Shown: piece by piece, positions 51,786 to 60,298 of the stretch | Numbering within the stretch: the stretch's first letter is position 1 | Layout: every line of letters starts with the position of its first letter | Made by a program: the position numbers and the translations under genes | The notes under the pieces: generated by a model | Told to the model about the DNA's origin: nothing | Seen by the model: the letters and a program-made list of their open reading frames with translations, nothing else | The model's database searches: none | Assembly: GCA_052387905.1 (NCBI GenBank) | Contig: JBQTIR010000005.1 | Location: 124,001 to 188,000, forward strand | Origin: JBQTII01 sp052387905 | GTDB lineage: Bacteria; Actinomycetota; Actinomycetes; Sporichthyales; Sporichthyaceae | Reading direction: 5' to 3' | DNA length: 64,000 nucleotides

Positions 51786-53261
51786 TCACCGTGACTCAGG
51801 CTGCTCCGCCCACCACCTGCGCAACTCCGCGCGGCCCTGCTCCTCGGTCATCGGCCCCTGCTCCATCCGGAGCTCGAGGAGATGCCGGTACGCCCGCCCG
51901 ACGAGCGGGCCGGGCGCCACGCCCAGCTCGGCCATGATCGCTGTCCCGTCCAGCGCCGGGCGGATCGCGTCCAGCTCCTCCTGCGCGGCCAGCGCCGCGA
52001 TCCGGACCTCGAGCGAGTCGTAGGTGCGGGCCAGCTCCGCGGCCTTGCGCTTGTTGCGGGTCGTGCAGTCTGCCCGGGTGAGCTTGTGCAGCCGGGGCAG
52101 CAGCTCGCCGGCGTCGGTCACGTAGCGGCGCACCGCGGCGTCGGTCCACTCCCCGCTGCCGTAGCCGTGAAAGCGCAGGTGCAGCTCGACCAGGCGGGCG
52201 ACGGCCTCGGTGGTGGCCTTGTCGAACTTCAGGCTCTTCATCCGGGCCAGCGTCATGTGCCGCCCGACCACCTCGTGGTGATGGAAGCTCACCCGACCGC
52301 CAGGCTCGTTGCGCCGGGTCCGGGGCTTGCCGACGTCGTGCATCAACGCGGCGAACCGCAGCACGAAATCCGGGCCGGACTCGGGGTCCTCCAGCTCGAT
52401 CGCCTGCTCCAGCACGGTCAGCGTGTGCTCGTACACGTCCTTGTGCCGGTGGTGCTCATCGATCTCCAGGCGCATCTTCGGTACCTCGGGCAGCACCCGA
52501 TCGGCCAGACCGGTCTCCACCAGCAGCGCCAGCCCGCGCCGGGGGTGCGCAGCGCAGACCAGCTTGACCAGCTCGTCGCGCACCCGCTCCGCCGAGACGA
52601 TCGCCAAGCGCTCGGCCATCTCCGTCATCGCCGCCTGCACCTCGGGCGCCACCTCGATACCGAGCTGTGCGGCGAACCGCGCAGCGCGCAGCATCCGCAA
52701 CGGGTCATCGGAGAACGACTCCTGCGGGCTACGCGGTGTCCGCAGCACCCCGGCGGCCAGATCGGCCAAGCCGCCGTGCGGGTCGACGAACTCGATCGCC
52801 GGCAGCGCCACCGCCATCGCGTTGACGGTGAAGTCCCGCCGGACCAGGTCCTCGGCCAACGTGTCGCCGAAGAGAACCTCCGGTTTGCGCGAGTCCCGGT
52901 CATAGGCGTCGGTGCGGTAGGTCGTGATCTCGAGCGCGAAGCCGGCCTTCTGCGCCCCGATGGTGCCGAAGGCCGCCCCGACGTCCCAGACCGCCTCCGC
53001 CCACCCCTTGAGCAGGGTGGCGGTCTTCTCCGGCCGGGCGGACGTCGTGAAATCCAGATCGTTGCCCAGGCGCCCAAGCAGCGCGTCGCGGACCGAGCCC
53101 CCCACCAGCGCCAACGCCTCACCCGCCGCGGCAAAGCGGACGGCCAGCTCGGTGGCCACCGGGGAGACCCGCAGCAGCTCGGTGACGGCCCGGCGCTGAG
53201 CCACCGACAGCGATCCTTCGGGACCTGAGGCCGCAGAGGCGGCAGACGGGCGCGCAGACAC
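51786..53261 (-). CDS. cca: CCA tRNA nucleotidyltransferase
   Basis: 491-residue class II nucleotidyltransferase that adds or repairs the 3' CCA of tRNAs (required by the tRNA-Ala above, which lacks CCA). The head has LVGGSVRDALLGRLGNDLDF with the DxD metal site, then RRDFTVNAMAVAL and FSDDPLRMLRAARFAAQLG. A C-terminal HD-like domain is present (FAALMHDVGKPRTR; HHHEVVGRHM). I prefer the GTG at 53261: a TAGGGT hexamer 8 nt upstream implies a leaderless start, and the longer frame to 53336 almost touches the divergent nudix gene. Confidence 0.94.
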   Translation of the reverse strand: MSARPSAASAASGPEGSLSVAQRRAVTELLRVSPVATELAVRFAAAGEALALVGGSVRDALLGRLGNDLDFTTSARPEKTATLLKGWAEAVWDVGAAFGTIGAQKAGFALEITTYRTDAYDRDSRKPEVLFGDTLAEDLVRRDFTVNAMAVALPAIEFVDPHGGLADLAAGVLRTPRSPQESFSDDPLRMLRAARFAAQLGIEVAPEVQAAMTEMAERLAIVSAERVRDELVKLVCAAHPRRGLALLVETGLADRVLPEVPKMRLEIDEHHRHKDVYEHTLTVLEQAIELEDPESGPDFVLRFAALMHDVGKPRTRRNEPGGRVSFHHHEVVGRHMTLARMKSLKFDKATTEAVARLVELHLRFHGYGSGEWTDAAVRRYVTDAGELLPRLHKLTRADCTTRNKRKAAELARTYDSLEVRIAALAAQEELDAIRPALDGTAIMAELGVAPGPLVGRAYRHLLELRMEQGPMTEEQGRAELRRWWAEQPESR

Positions 53262-53269
53262 AACCGGTG

Positions 53270-53275
53270 ACCCTA
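53270..53275 (-). promoter_or_regulatory. TAGGGT -10 hexamer of cca
   Basis: On the minus strand TAGGGT ends 8 nt before the GTG at 53261, fitting a leaderless cca transcript. Confidence 0.45.
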
Positions 53276-53340
53276 ACCCGGCCGCGCGACAGGTCTCGCC
53301 GGGCGCAGGCGTGCAGCCCTCCTGGAGCACGGACACGCCC

Positions 53341-53346
53341 TAGCAT
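53341..53346 (+). promoter_or_regulatory. TAGCAT -10 hexamer of the nudix-murJ operon
   Basis: TANNNT hexamer ending 6 nt before the ATG at 53353; drives the nudix-DUF6049-murJ operon as a leaderless transcript. Confidence 0.55.
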
Positions 53347-53352
53347 CGAGGG

Positions 53353-53850
53353 ATGCCCGAGTCCCACTCCTCTTCCGCGCCGCGACGTCTGCGGACGGTG
53401 TCGGAGGTGTCGGCGGGTGGGTTGGTCGTCGAGCGCGAGACGGGGGTGCCGCGCGCCGCGCTGATCGGGCGGGTGGATCGGCGCGGGCGCATGTTGTGGT
53501 CGCTGCCCAAGGGGCACCTGGAGGCGGGCGAAACCACGGAGGACGCCGCAGTCCGCGAGGTCGAGGAGGAGACCGGTATCCGCGGAACGGTGGTCAGCAA
53601 GCTCGGCGTCATCGACTTCTGGTTCGTCGCCGGCGAGTCCCGCATCCACAAGACCGTGCACCACTATCTGCTCGATGCCTGCTCCGGTGAGCTCTCCGAT
53701 GCCGACATCGAGGTCGACGAGGTCGCCTGGGTGCCGCTCTCGGAGCTCGGGGCCCGGCTGTCCTACGACAGCGAACGCAAGCTGATGGCCGAGCTACCCG
53801 CAGCTCTGACGGCCACCGGTGAGCACCGCGCCGGTCCGGCGTCGCCATGA
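53353..53850 (+). CDS. NUDIX hydrolase (MutT4-like)
   Basis: 165-residue pyrophosphohydrolase. The Nudix box is complete: GHLEAGETTEDAAVREVEEE followed by TGI. SAGGLVVERETG and RGRMLWSLPKGH precede it. By position it corresponds to mycobacterial MutT4, between cca (divergent) and the DUF6049-murJ pair. Its TGA overlaps the next ATG by 4 bp. The substrate (nucleotide or dinucleotide) cannot be told from sequence. Confidence 0.92.
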   Translation: MPESHSSSAPRRLRTVSEVSAGGLVVERETGVPRAALIGRVDRRGRMLWSLPKGHLEAGETTEDAAVREVEEETGIRGTVVSKLGVIDFWFVAGESRIHKTVHHYLLDACSGELSDADIEVDEVAWVPLSELGARLSYDSERKLMAELPAALTATGEHRAGPASP

Positions 53851-56033
53851 GTGCGGGCCGCCGCCGGTGGGCCGCTGCCGCGGGGGCGCTCGGGCTGATC
53901 CTCGCCACCCTGTGCGCCGGACCCGTACGCGCCGCGGACACCCCCAGCCCGGCGCCCGAGGCCACCGCACCCGTGCCCCCTACCGGTCGGGTCACCCTCG
54001 CGGTGCTCTCCCAGAAACCGGTCGCGCCCAAGGGAAACGACACCGTGATCCTGCGCGGCACCCTCGGCAACGGCCGCGCCGAGGAGCTGCGCCGGGCCCG
54101 ACTGGAACTGCGGGTGGGCACCGCCCCGGTCCCGACCCGCAGCGAGCTCGCGAGCATCGCGAACGCGCAGGTCCCGATCGCTCCGGGTGCACCGGCGCCC
54201 GACACCGCCGCGCTGCCGGCGCCGAACACCCGCGTCGTGCGGGCGGCGGGAGCTGGCCTGCCAGCAGCCATAACCGCCGGGACCAACCCCGGGTGGGAAC
54301 TCTCGGTACCAGTTCGCCGGCTGGCGCTGCCGGGCAACGGGGTCTACGTGATCCAGGTCGTGGCCTACGAGCGCACCGGCACCGAGCCGGTCGCCCAGGT
54401 GCCCATCGCCCAGGTGACCAGCTTCCTGTCCTACCTGCCCGACCTCGAGGCGTACGCCCCCACCCGCGTGAGCTGGTTGTGGCCGCTGGCCGCCGTCCCG
54501 GACCGCGATGCCCGGGGGGTGTTCACCGACACTGGGTTGGCCAGCCAGCTCGCGCCGTCGGGGCGCCTGCACGAACTCGCCACCGCGCCCGGCGCCCTGC
54601 CGGTCACCTGGCTGCTCGACCCCGATCTGCTCTCCTCGGCCGACGCGCTCGGCGCACCTCATGAGGTCCGCAACGGACGGAAGGTGAGCGAGGCCGACGC
54701 GATACCCGCGGCGCTCACCTGGCTGACGGACCTACGGACCACCCTGGAAGGTCAGCCGGTCGCCGCTTTCCCCTATGCCGATCCCGATGTCGTGGCCCTG
54801 GGCCGCTTCCGCACGTCGACCCTGCTGACCGACGCCCTCGAGCGGGCGCGCACCAGCACTACCACCTTGCTCGGCCAGGAGTCGGACACCAGCCTCGCCT
54901 GGCCTGCTGACGGGGCAGCAGATCGCGCCACGCTGGCCCGGCTGTTCCAGGCCGACGTGCGGACGATCGTGCTGCGCAGCGATGCGCTCCTCGTCGATGC
55001 ACCGGCGACCTACACCCCGACCGGGCGGGCGCGATTCTCCGACGGGGATGCCCGCATGGAGGTTCTGGTGGCCGATGCCGGGCTCGCCGATGCACTCGCC
55101 GGAGAGCTGCGCACCCCCGGCGCCTCCGCGGCGGCCCGCGCACGCTTTCTCGCCGAGACCGCCCTGATCACGCTGGAGCGCCCCAACCAGGCGCGCACCG
55201 TGCTGGTCACCCCGCCGCGCCGCTGGGACCCGCCGGCCGGGTGGGCCGCCTCGTTGCTGCGGGCGAGCACCAAGGTGCCGTGGCTGCGTACCGTCCCGCT
55301 GAGCACGCTGAGCAAGATCCCCCCGGCGCCCGAGTACGACGGCGCAGACAGTGCGTACTCGGAGCAGATCGAGGCGCGCGAACTCTCCCGCCCGCACCTC
55401 GCGGGCATCCGCGCAGGTTCCCGCGCCGCCAATGACCTGGCGCGCGTCCTGGCCCGGCCCGACGCGCTGATGGGTCGTTACTCGGCGGCCCTGTTGCGCG
55501 CGACCTCGACCGCCTGGCGTGAGCAGGGCGGCCCTGGCCGGGCCTACCTCGACGATGTGCTCGCCACAATCCGCGCCGACCAGGGATCGGTGCGCATCAT
55601 CGGCCGAAGCCTGATCACCCTGTCCAGCAATCGCGGCACGCTCCCGTTGACGGTGTCCAACCAGCTCGGCCAGGGGAACGGCGCCCTGGATCCGCGCGAC
55701 CTCGCGGTCCGGGTGCGCCCGATCCTGCGCCCGCAGGTCGGCAGCCGGCTCAAGGTCAGCGACTCCGAGATGCTCACCGTCGGCGCCGGACGCAAGGCGA
55801 CGGTGCGGGTCGAGATCGAGGCGACGGCCAACGGCATCACCCGGGTGGACGCGGCCCTGCTCGACGCGCAGGACCGCAGCTTCGGCGCTGCGGTGGAACT
55901 CAAGGTCAACGTGACGAGCTACGGCAGCTTCGGCATGGTTCTCGTCGTGATCACCGGGTCGGGCCTGCTGCTGGCGGCCGTACTGCGCAACGTCCGCCGT
56001 TTCCGCCGCGCGCGCGCTGAGGCCCACACGTGA
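53847..56033 (+). CDS. DUF6049 family secreted/membrane-anchored protein
   Basis: 728-residue protein homologous by position and architecture to mycobacterial Rv3909. It has an N-terminal signal peptide (WAAAAGALGLILATLCAGPVRA), a long extracytoplasmic region (TGRVTLAVLSQKPVAPKGND; VSWLWPLAAVPDRDARGVFT; VTWLLDPDLLSSADAL) and a C-terminal helix (MVLVVITGSGLLLAAVL) with a basic tail. It overlaps both neighbours by 4 bp (ATGA with nudix, GTGA with murJ), so it is tightly coupled to MurJ. A role in MurJ or cell-wall function is inferred; the biochemical activity is unknown. Confidence 0.85.
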   Translation: MSAGRRRWAAAAGALGLILATLCAGPVRAADTPSPAPEATAPVPPTGRVTLAVLSQKPVAPKGNDTVILRGTLGNGRAEELRRARLELRVGTAPVPTRSELASIANAQVPIAPGAPAPDTAALPAPNTRVVRAAGAGLPAAITAGTNPGWELSVPVRRLALPGNGVYVIQVVAYERTGTEPVAQVPIAQVTSFLSYLPDLEAYAPTRVSWLWPLAAVPDRDARGVFTDTGLASQLAPSGRLHELATAPGALPVTWLLDPDLLSSADALGAPHEVRNGRKVSEADAIPAALTWLTDLRTTLEGQPVAAFPYADPDVVALGRFRTSTLLTDALERARTSTTTLLGQESDTSLAWPADGAADRATLARLFQADVRTIVLRSDALLVDAPATYTPTGRARFSDGDARMEVLVADAGLADALAGELRTPGASAAARARFLAETALITLERPNQARTVLVTPPRRWDPPAGWAASLLRASTKVPWLRTVPLSTLSKIPPAPEYDGADSAYSEQIEARELSRPHLAGIRAGSRAANDLARVLARPDALMGRYSAALLRATSTAWREQGGPGRAYLDDVLATIRADQGSVRIIGRSLITLSSNRGTLPLTVSNQLGQGNGALDPRDLAVRVRPILRPQVGSRLKVSDSEMLTVGAGRKATVRVEIEATANGITRVDAALLDAQDRSFGAAVELKVNVTSYGSFGMVLVVITGSGLLLAAVLRNVRRFRRARAEAHT

Positions 56034-57667
56034 GCGAGGTGCCCGAAGCCGCCCAACCCAGCGTCGCCCGCTCCAGTGCGGTGATGGCGGTGGGCACGAT
56101 CGTCTCCCGGATCACCGGCTTCGCCCGCGACGTCGTCCTGGTCTGGGCCATCGGCACGGCCGTGTTCGCCGAGACCTACAACGTCGCGAACACGGTCCCG
56201 AACATCATCTACATCCTGCTCGCGGGCGGGGTCCTCAACGCGGTCTTCGTCCCCCAGCTCGTCCGGGCGATGCGCACCGACCCCGACGGCGGCCAGGCCT
56301 TCGCCGACCGGCTGCTCACCGCGATCGGTCTGGTGCTGCTGGTCATCACGGTGGTCGCCGTCCTTGCCGCGCCGCTGGTCGTCACCGCCTACGCCTATGC
56401 CTTCACCCGGGACGGGTCCGAGGCCAACTTCGACGTCGCGGTCACCTTCGCCCGGTTCTTCCTGCCGCAGATCTTCTTCTACGGCCTGCACGTGATGCTC
56501 GGTCAGGTGCTCAACGCCCGTGGCCGGTTCGGGCCGATGATGTTCACCCCGATCCTGAACAACCTGGTCGTGATCAGCACCGGCGTGATCTTCCTGGTGG
56601 TGACCAGCGGCGAGAAGCTGAGCACCAGCACCGTCAGCGACGGCGAGCTGCGCCTGCTCGGGATCGGCACCACGCTCGGCGTCGTCGTGCAGGCCCTCGC
56701 CCTGATCCCGGTGCTGAAGGCGGCCCGCTACCGCTACCGCCCGCGCTTCGACCTGCGCGGCACCGGCTTGGGACAGGCCTACCGGATGGCGGGCTGGACG
56801 TTGCTCTTCGTCCTGGTCAACCAGGTCGCGTACCTGGTCGTCGTGCAGATCGCCACCTCGTCCGGGCTCGATGCCAGCGGCCGGGGCTTCACCCCGTACA
56901 CCAAGGCCTACCTGATCATGTTGCTCCCGCACGCGGTGGTGACGGTCTCCGTCGTCACCGCGCTGCTGCCGCGGATGAGCCGGTCGGTCGCCGAGGGGCG
57001 CCTGGGTGACGTCGCGGACGACCTGGCCGGCGGGCTGCGCCTGACCGGCGCGATCCTGGTCCCCGCCGCGGTGGCCTTCGCGGCACTGGGCCCGTCCCTG
57101 ACGGTGCTCGCCCTGGGCCACGGCAAGACCTCGGTCGCCGACGCGGAGTTCATCGGCTACGTCCTGGCCGGCTTCGCCCTCGGCCTGGTCCCCTTCTCCG
57201 TGCACCACCAGTTGCTGCGCGGTTTCTACGCCTGCTCGGACACCCGCACACCGGTCACGATCAACGTATGGATCGCGGGGACCAACATCGCCCTGGCGGT
57301 GCTCAGCGTCGCGGTGCTGCCGGCCCGCTGGACGGTCGTCGGCCTGGCGGTGTCCTATTCGCTGTCCTACGCGATCGGGGCGCTGGTCTGCGCCCGCAAA
57401 CTGACGCGCAAACTCGGCAGGCCCCTCGGTGGGGACGTCGTGCGCACCTATGACCGCCTGATCATCGCCGCGGTGCTGTCCGCGATCCCGGCGTTGATCG
57501 TCGGTGAGGTTGCGGTTCGCGCCTGGGACACCGGGACTCTCGCCGCGGCGGTCACCGTTTTCGGTGGCGGTGCGGTGCTGGTGCTGGGGTTCCTGGTGCT
57601 GGCCTCGCGGATGCGGATCCGCGAGGTCTCCGACGCTGTGGCGATGGTGGTCGGGCGCCTGCGCTGA
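56030..57667 (+). CDS. murJ: Lipid II flippase MurJ
   Basis: 545-residue MOP-superfamily flippase with about fourteen TM helices that moves lipid II across the membrane. Markers are SSAVMAVGTIVSRITGFARD, YNVANTVPNIIYILLAGGVL, PQIFFYGLHVMLGQVLNARG and QLLRGFYACSDTRTPV. In mycobacteria MurJ continues into a pseudokinase and an extracellular domain; here the protein stops after the last helix and those domains are a separate gene 153 bp downstream. The start is GTG at 56030, overlapping DUF6049. Confidence 0.95.
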   Translation: MSEVPEAAQPSVARSSAVMAVGTIVSRITGFARDVVLVWAIGTAVFAETYNVANTVPNIIYILLAGGVLNAVFVPQLVRAMRTDPDGGQAFADRLLTAIGLVLLVITVVAVLAAPLVVTAYAYAFTRDGSEANFDVAVTFARFFLPQIFFYGLHVMLGQVLNARGRFGPMMFTPILNNLVVISTGVIFLVVTSGEKLSTSTVSDGELRLLGIGTTLGVVVQALALIPVLKAARYRYRPRFDLRGTGLGQAYRMAGWTLLFVLVNQVAYLVVVQIATSSGLDASGRGFTPYTKAYLIMLLPHAVVTVSVVTALLPRMSRSVAEGRLGDVADDLAGGLRLTGAILVPAAVAFAALGPSLTVLALGHGKTSVADAEFIGYVLAGFALGLVPFSVHHQLLRGFYACSDTRTPVTINVWIAGTNIALAVLSVAVLPARWTVVGLAVSYSLSYAIGALVCARKLTRKLGRPLGGDVVRTYDRLIIAAVLSAIPALIVGEVAVRAWDTGTLAAAVTVFGGGAVLVLGFLVLASRMRIREVSDAVAMVVGRLR

Positions 57668-57820
57668 CCTCCGCTGCGGCGCGTCCGGGGTAACAGTTGC
57701 GGATCGGCTGCGCCACAGGCCCGTCACGCCCTGCCCGATCACGCCGGACCGCTTAGCATGGGCGAGCGGGGCGGGCCCAAAGATCCACCGGCCTCGGCAT
57801 GCGGTCAGGAGGACCCAGCG

Positions 57821-59281
57821 GTGAGCGGAACGACCCCCGAGGTCGGCACCCGCCTGGCCGATCGCTACCGCCTGGACGAACTCGTCGAGAAATCCGAGGA
57901 CTCCTCGGCCTGGAACGCCACCGACGAGAAGCTCGCGCGCCCGGTCAGCGTTCATGTCATGGACGCCGGGGACCTCGCCGCCGATGTGATCACCGCGGCG
58001 CAGCGCTCGACCACCGTCGATGACACCCGCTTCGTCCGTGTCCTGGACGCCGTGCAGCGCGACCAGATCGCCTACGTGATCTATGAGCGCCTGCCCGAGG
58101 CGCGCTCGCTGCGCCGCATGCTGGCCACCGACGGCGCCATGGACCCCGCTGCCGCGCAGGCGATGATCGTCGACGCCACCGCCGCCATGCAGGAGGCCCA
58201 CGCCGTCGGGCTCTCCCACCTGCGCCTGCAACCGGACACCGTCCTGGTGACCCCCGGCGGTCAGGTGAAGATCCTCGGGTTGTGCGTGGAGGCTGCGCTG
58301 CATTCCACGACCGCCGTCGACCCCGCCCGGGCCGACGTACGCGGGCTGGGCCGGGTGCTCTATGCGGCGTTGACGGCCCGCTGGCCCGAGGGCGAGGCAT
58401 TCGGCCTGCCCGCGGCCCCCTTCGAGCACGGCGCGATCTGCACGCCCCGTCAGGTCCGCGCCGGGGTGCCGGACCCGATGGACTCGATCGTCGACCGCGT
58501 GCTGAACCCGGTGCCGCGCAACGGCGAACCCCTCGCCACACCTGCGGACATGTTGGCCGCCCTGCGCGCCCTGCCGCGGGCCCGGAGCGGCGGCGGGGGC
58601 GGCGGTCAGGACTCCACCGGCTCCGGCACCGCGGTGACCGGGATTCTCTCGCCCGTGCCGACCGCGAGCGGATGGAAGCCCTCGGCCGCGACCCGCGGGG
58701 TTCAGGTCGGCGTGATCGGTCTGCTGGTGGTGGGACTGATCCTGCTGGGGTGGCAGTTGGTCCGCGCGCTCGGCCCCGGTGGACTCTCCGGTGACAGCGA
58801 GCCCGGCGCTCCAGGTCCGTTGCAGACGCTGCGCGTGGTCGACGTGATCGACTTCGACCCTCCCCCGCGCGGCAACGGTGCGGAGAACAGCGCGCAGGCG
58901 CGCCTGGCCGTGGACGGGCGCCCGGGTACCGCCTGGCGCACCGTCGGCTACCGCAGCGCGAAGTTCGGCGGCCTCAAGCCGGGCGTCGGGCTGGTCCTGG
59001 ATCTGGGCGCGGTGCAGACAGTGCGCCAGGTGAAGCTGACCTTCCTCAAGGCCGGCGCCGCCGTGGAGGCCCGTGCCAGTGCGGCCGGTGCGAGTACCGC
59101 GCCGACCAACCTGTCCGCCTACCTGGTGGCCGCCGCCGCGAGTGACACGGCCCGCGAGCAGACCCTGCGTTTCGCCTTCGCGGCCCGAACCAGGTTCCTG
59201 CTGATCTGGCTCACCGAACTCCCCGCCGACGGTGGCGGCCGCTTCCAGGCAGGTATCAGCGAGGTCTCCGTCAGCAGCTAG
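57821..59281 (+). CDS. Membrane pseudokinase (separate C-terminal part of mycobacterial-type MviN)
   Basis: 486-residue protein with a cytoplasmic kinase-like domain (LADRYRLDELVEKSEDSSAW; YVIYERLPEARSLRRML; HLRLQPDTVLVTPGGQVKIL). The HRD motif is degraded to LSHLRLQ, without the catalytic Asp, and DFG is replaced by LGLCVE, so it should be catalytically dead. A TM helix (VGVIGLLVVGLILLGWQLV, about 288-306) leads to an outside domain resembling a discoidin-like sandwich (GVGLVLDLGAVQTVRQVKLT). This is the domain set of the MviN C-terminus that binds the FHA protein FhaA when phosphorylated. GTG at 57821 with GGAGGA upstream. Confidence 0.85.
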   Translation: MSGTTPEVGTRLADRYRLDELVEKSEDSSAWNATDEKLARPVSVHVMDAGDLAADVITAAQRSTTVDDTRFVRVLDAVQRDQIAYVIYERLPEARSLRRMLATDGAMDPAAAQAMIVDATAAMQEAHAVGLSHLRLQPDTVLVTPGGQVKILGLCVEAALHSTTAVDPARADVRGLGRVLYAALTARWPEGEAFGLPAAPFEHGAICTPRQVRAGVPDPMDSIVDRVLNPVPRNGEPLATPADMLAALRALPRARSGGGGGGQDSTGSGTAVTGILSPVPTASGWKPSAATRGVQVGVIGLLVVGLILLGWQLVRALGPGGLSGDSEPGAPGPLQTLRVVDVIDFDPPPRGNGAENSAQARLAVDGRPGTAWRTVGYRSAKFGGLKPGVGLVLDLGAVQTVRQVKLTFLKAGAAVEARASAAGASTAPTNLSAYLVAAAASDTAREQTLRFAFAARTRFLLIWLTELPADGGGRFQAGISEVSVSS

Positions 59282-59453
59282 CGGTTGCCTGGCCCCCGGC
59301 CCGCACGCTCAGGGGGTATGCAAGGGGTCAACCGAACGGCTGTGTTATCCCCTTCCGAACCCTGCCTGGGGGAGGTCGGCCGCTACGGTAATGGTGGAGA
59401 GTGCCCCAGCGCCGTAGGGAGTGTTTCGCGCTCATGTGTGCAGGTCTGTCCTG

Positions 59454-59497
59454 GGATGTCCGATCCCGGACATCCGTTGCGTCCGCGGCATGCCGCG
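59454..59497 (+). promoter_or_regulatory. Two adjacent palindromes in the sigM leader
   Basis: GGATGTCCG-ATCC-CGGACATCC (59454-59475, perfect 9-bp arms) followed by GCGGCATGCCGC (within 59484-59497), 40-80 bp before the sigM start. They may be a leader hairpin or an operator; I could not identify a GGAAC/CGTC type ECF promoter with confidence. Confidence 0.45.
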
Positions 59498-59533
59498 TGA
59501 TGGCGGGCCTGCACGCGCCCGGAGCCGACTCCC

Positions 59534-60298
59534 GTGCTTGAGCTGACCGAGACCCCGGACCGGGAGCTGCTGGAGCGGCACCGGGAGGGTGACCCGCACG
59601 CGTTCGGTGAAATCGTGCGCCGGCACCGGGACCGGATGTGGGCCGTCGCGCTACGCACGCTCGGAGACCCCGAGGAGGCCGCAGACGCCGTCCAGGACGC
59701 CCTGGTCTCGGCCTACCGCGCGGCGGAAGGTTTCCGCGGGGATTCCGCCATCACCACCTGGCTGCACCGGATCGTGGTCAACGCCTGCCTGGACCGGGCC
59801 CGGCGCAAGAACACCCGCAAGACCGTGCCGCTGCCCGACCAGGAGAACGACGAGGACCGGATCTCCCGCGATGTCGCCATCGTCGAGGACCCGACCGATG
59901 ACTCGGACCTGTCGATGGACATTGCGGCCGCCCTGGCGACCTTGCCCACTGATCAGCGGGCCGCCCTGGTGCTGGTCGACCTGCAGGGGTACCCCGTCGA
60001 TGAGGCCGCGCGGATCCTCGACGTCCCGGTCGGCACCGTGAAGAGCCGGTGCGCCCGCGGCCGGGCCCGCCTCGTCCCTCTGTTGTCCCATTTGCGTGCT
60101 GATCTCGGGACCGAGCGCGCTGCGGCGCGTTCCGCCGAACGGGTTAAAACCTCGAGATCGGGGAACGCGGGCGCGGCCGAGCGCGTCGAACCCGAGTTGA
60201 CCGATTCCGTCGTGTCCCTCCATCGGGGCGCGACGGCAAATGCGGGACGACCGCCGGGTGCTGCGGAACCGGCGGAGGGAGCAGAACAGCGGCTATGA
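59534..60298 (+). CDS. sigM: ECF RNA polymerase sigma factor SigM
   Basis: 254-residue ECF sigma. Region 2 has DPHAFGEIVRRHRDRMWAVA, DPEEAADAVQDALVSAYRAA and ITTWLHRIVVNACLDRARRK; region 4 has LPTDQRAALVLVDLQGYPVD and VPVGTVKSRCARGRARLVPL. A C-terminal extension of about 50 residues (SRSGNAGAAERVEPELTDSV) is unusual. By synteny it is SigM, coupled to its anti-sigma gene by a 4-bp overlap. The start is GTG at 59534. Two palindromes lie upstream. Confidence 0.93.
   Translation: MLELTETPDRELLERHREGDPHAFGEIVRRHRDRMWAVALRTLGDPEEAADAVQDALVSAYRAAEGFRGDSAITTWLHRIVVNACLDRARRKNTRKTVPLPDQENDEDRISRDVAIVEDPTDDSDLSMDIAAALATLPTDQRAALVLVDLQGYPVDEAARILDVPVGTVKSRCARGRARLVPLLSHLRADLGTERAAARSAERVKTSRSGNAGAAERVEPELTDSVVSLHRGATANAGRPPGAAEPAEGAEQRL

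Noticed and set aside
53262..53336. Longer N-terminus for the CCA-adding enzyme
   Set aside because: It would leave only 16 bp to the divergent nudix start and override a well-placed TAGGGT hexamer; the GTG at 53261 fits better.
55919..58429. 836-codon minus-strand open frame opposite murJ
   Set aside because: Composition is the typical high-GC antisense shadow (His/Gln/Arg/Asp/Gly-rich); the plus strand encodes clear MurJ and the pseudokinase.
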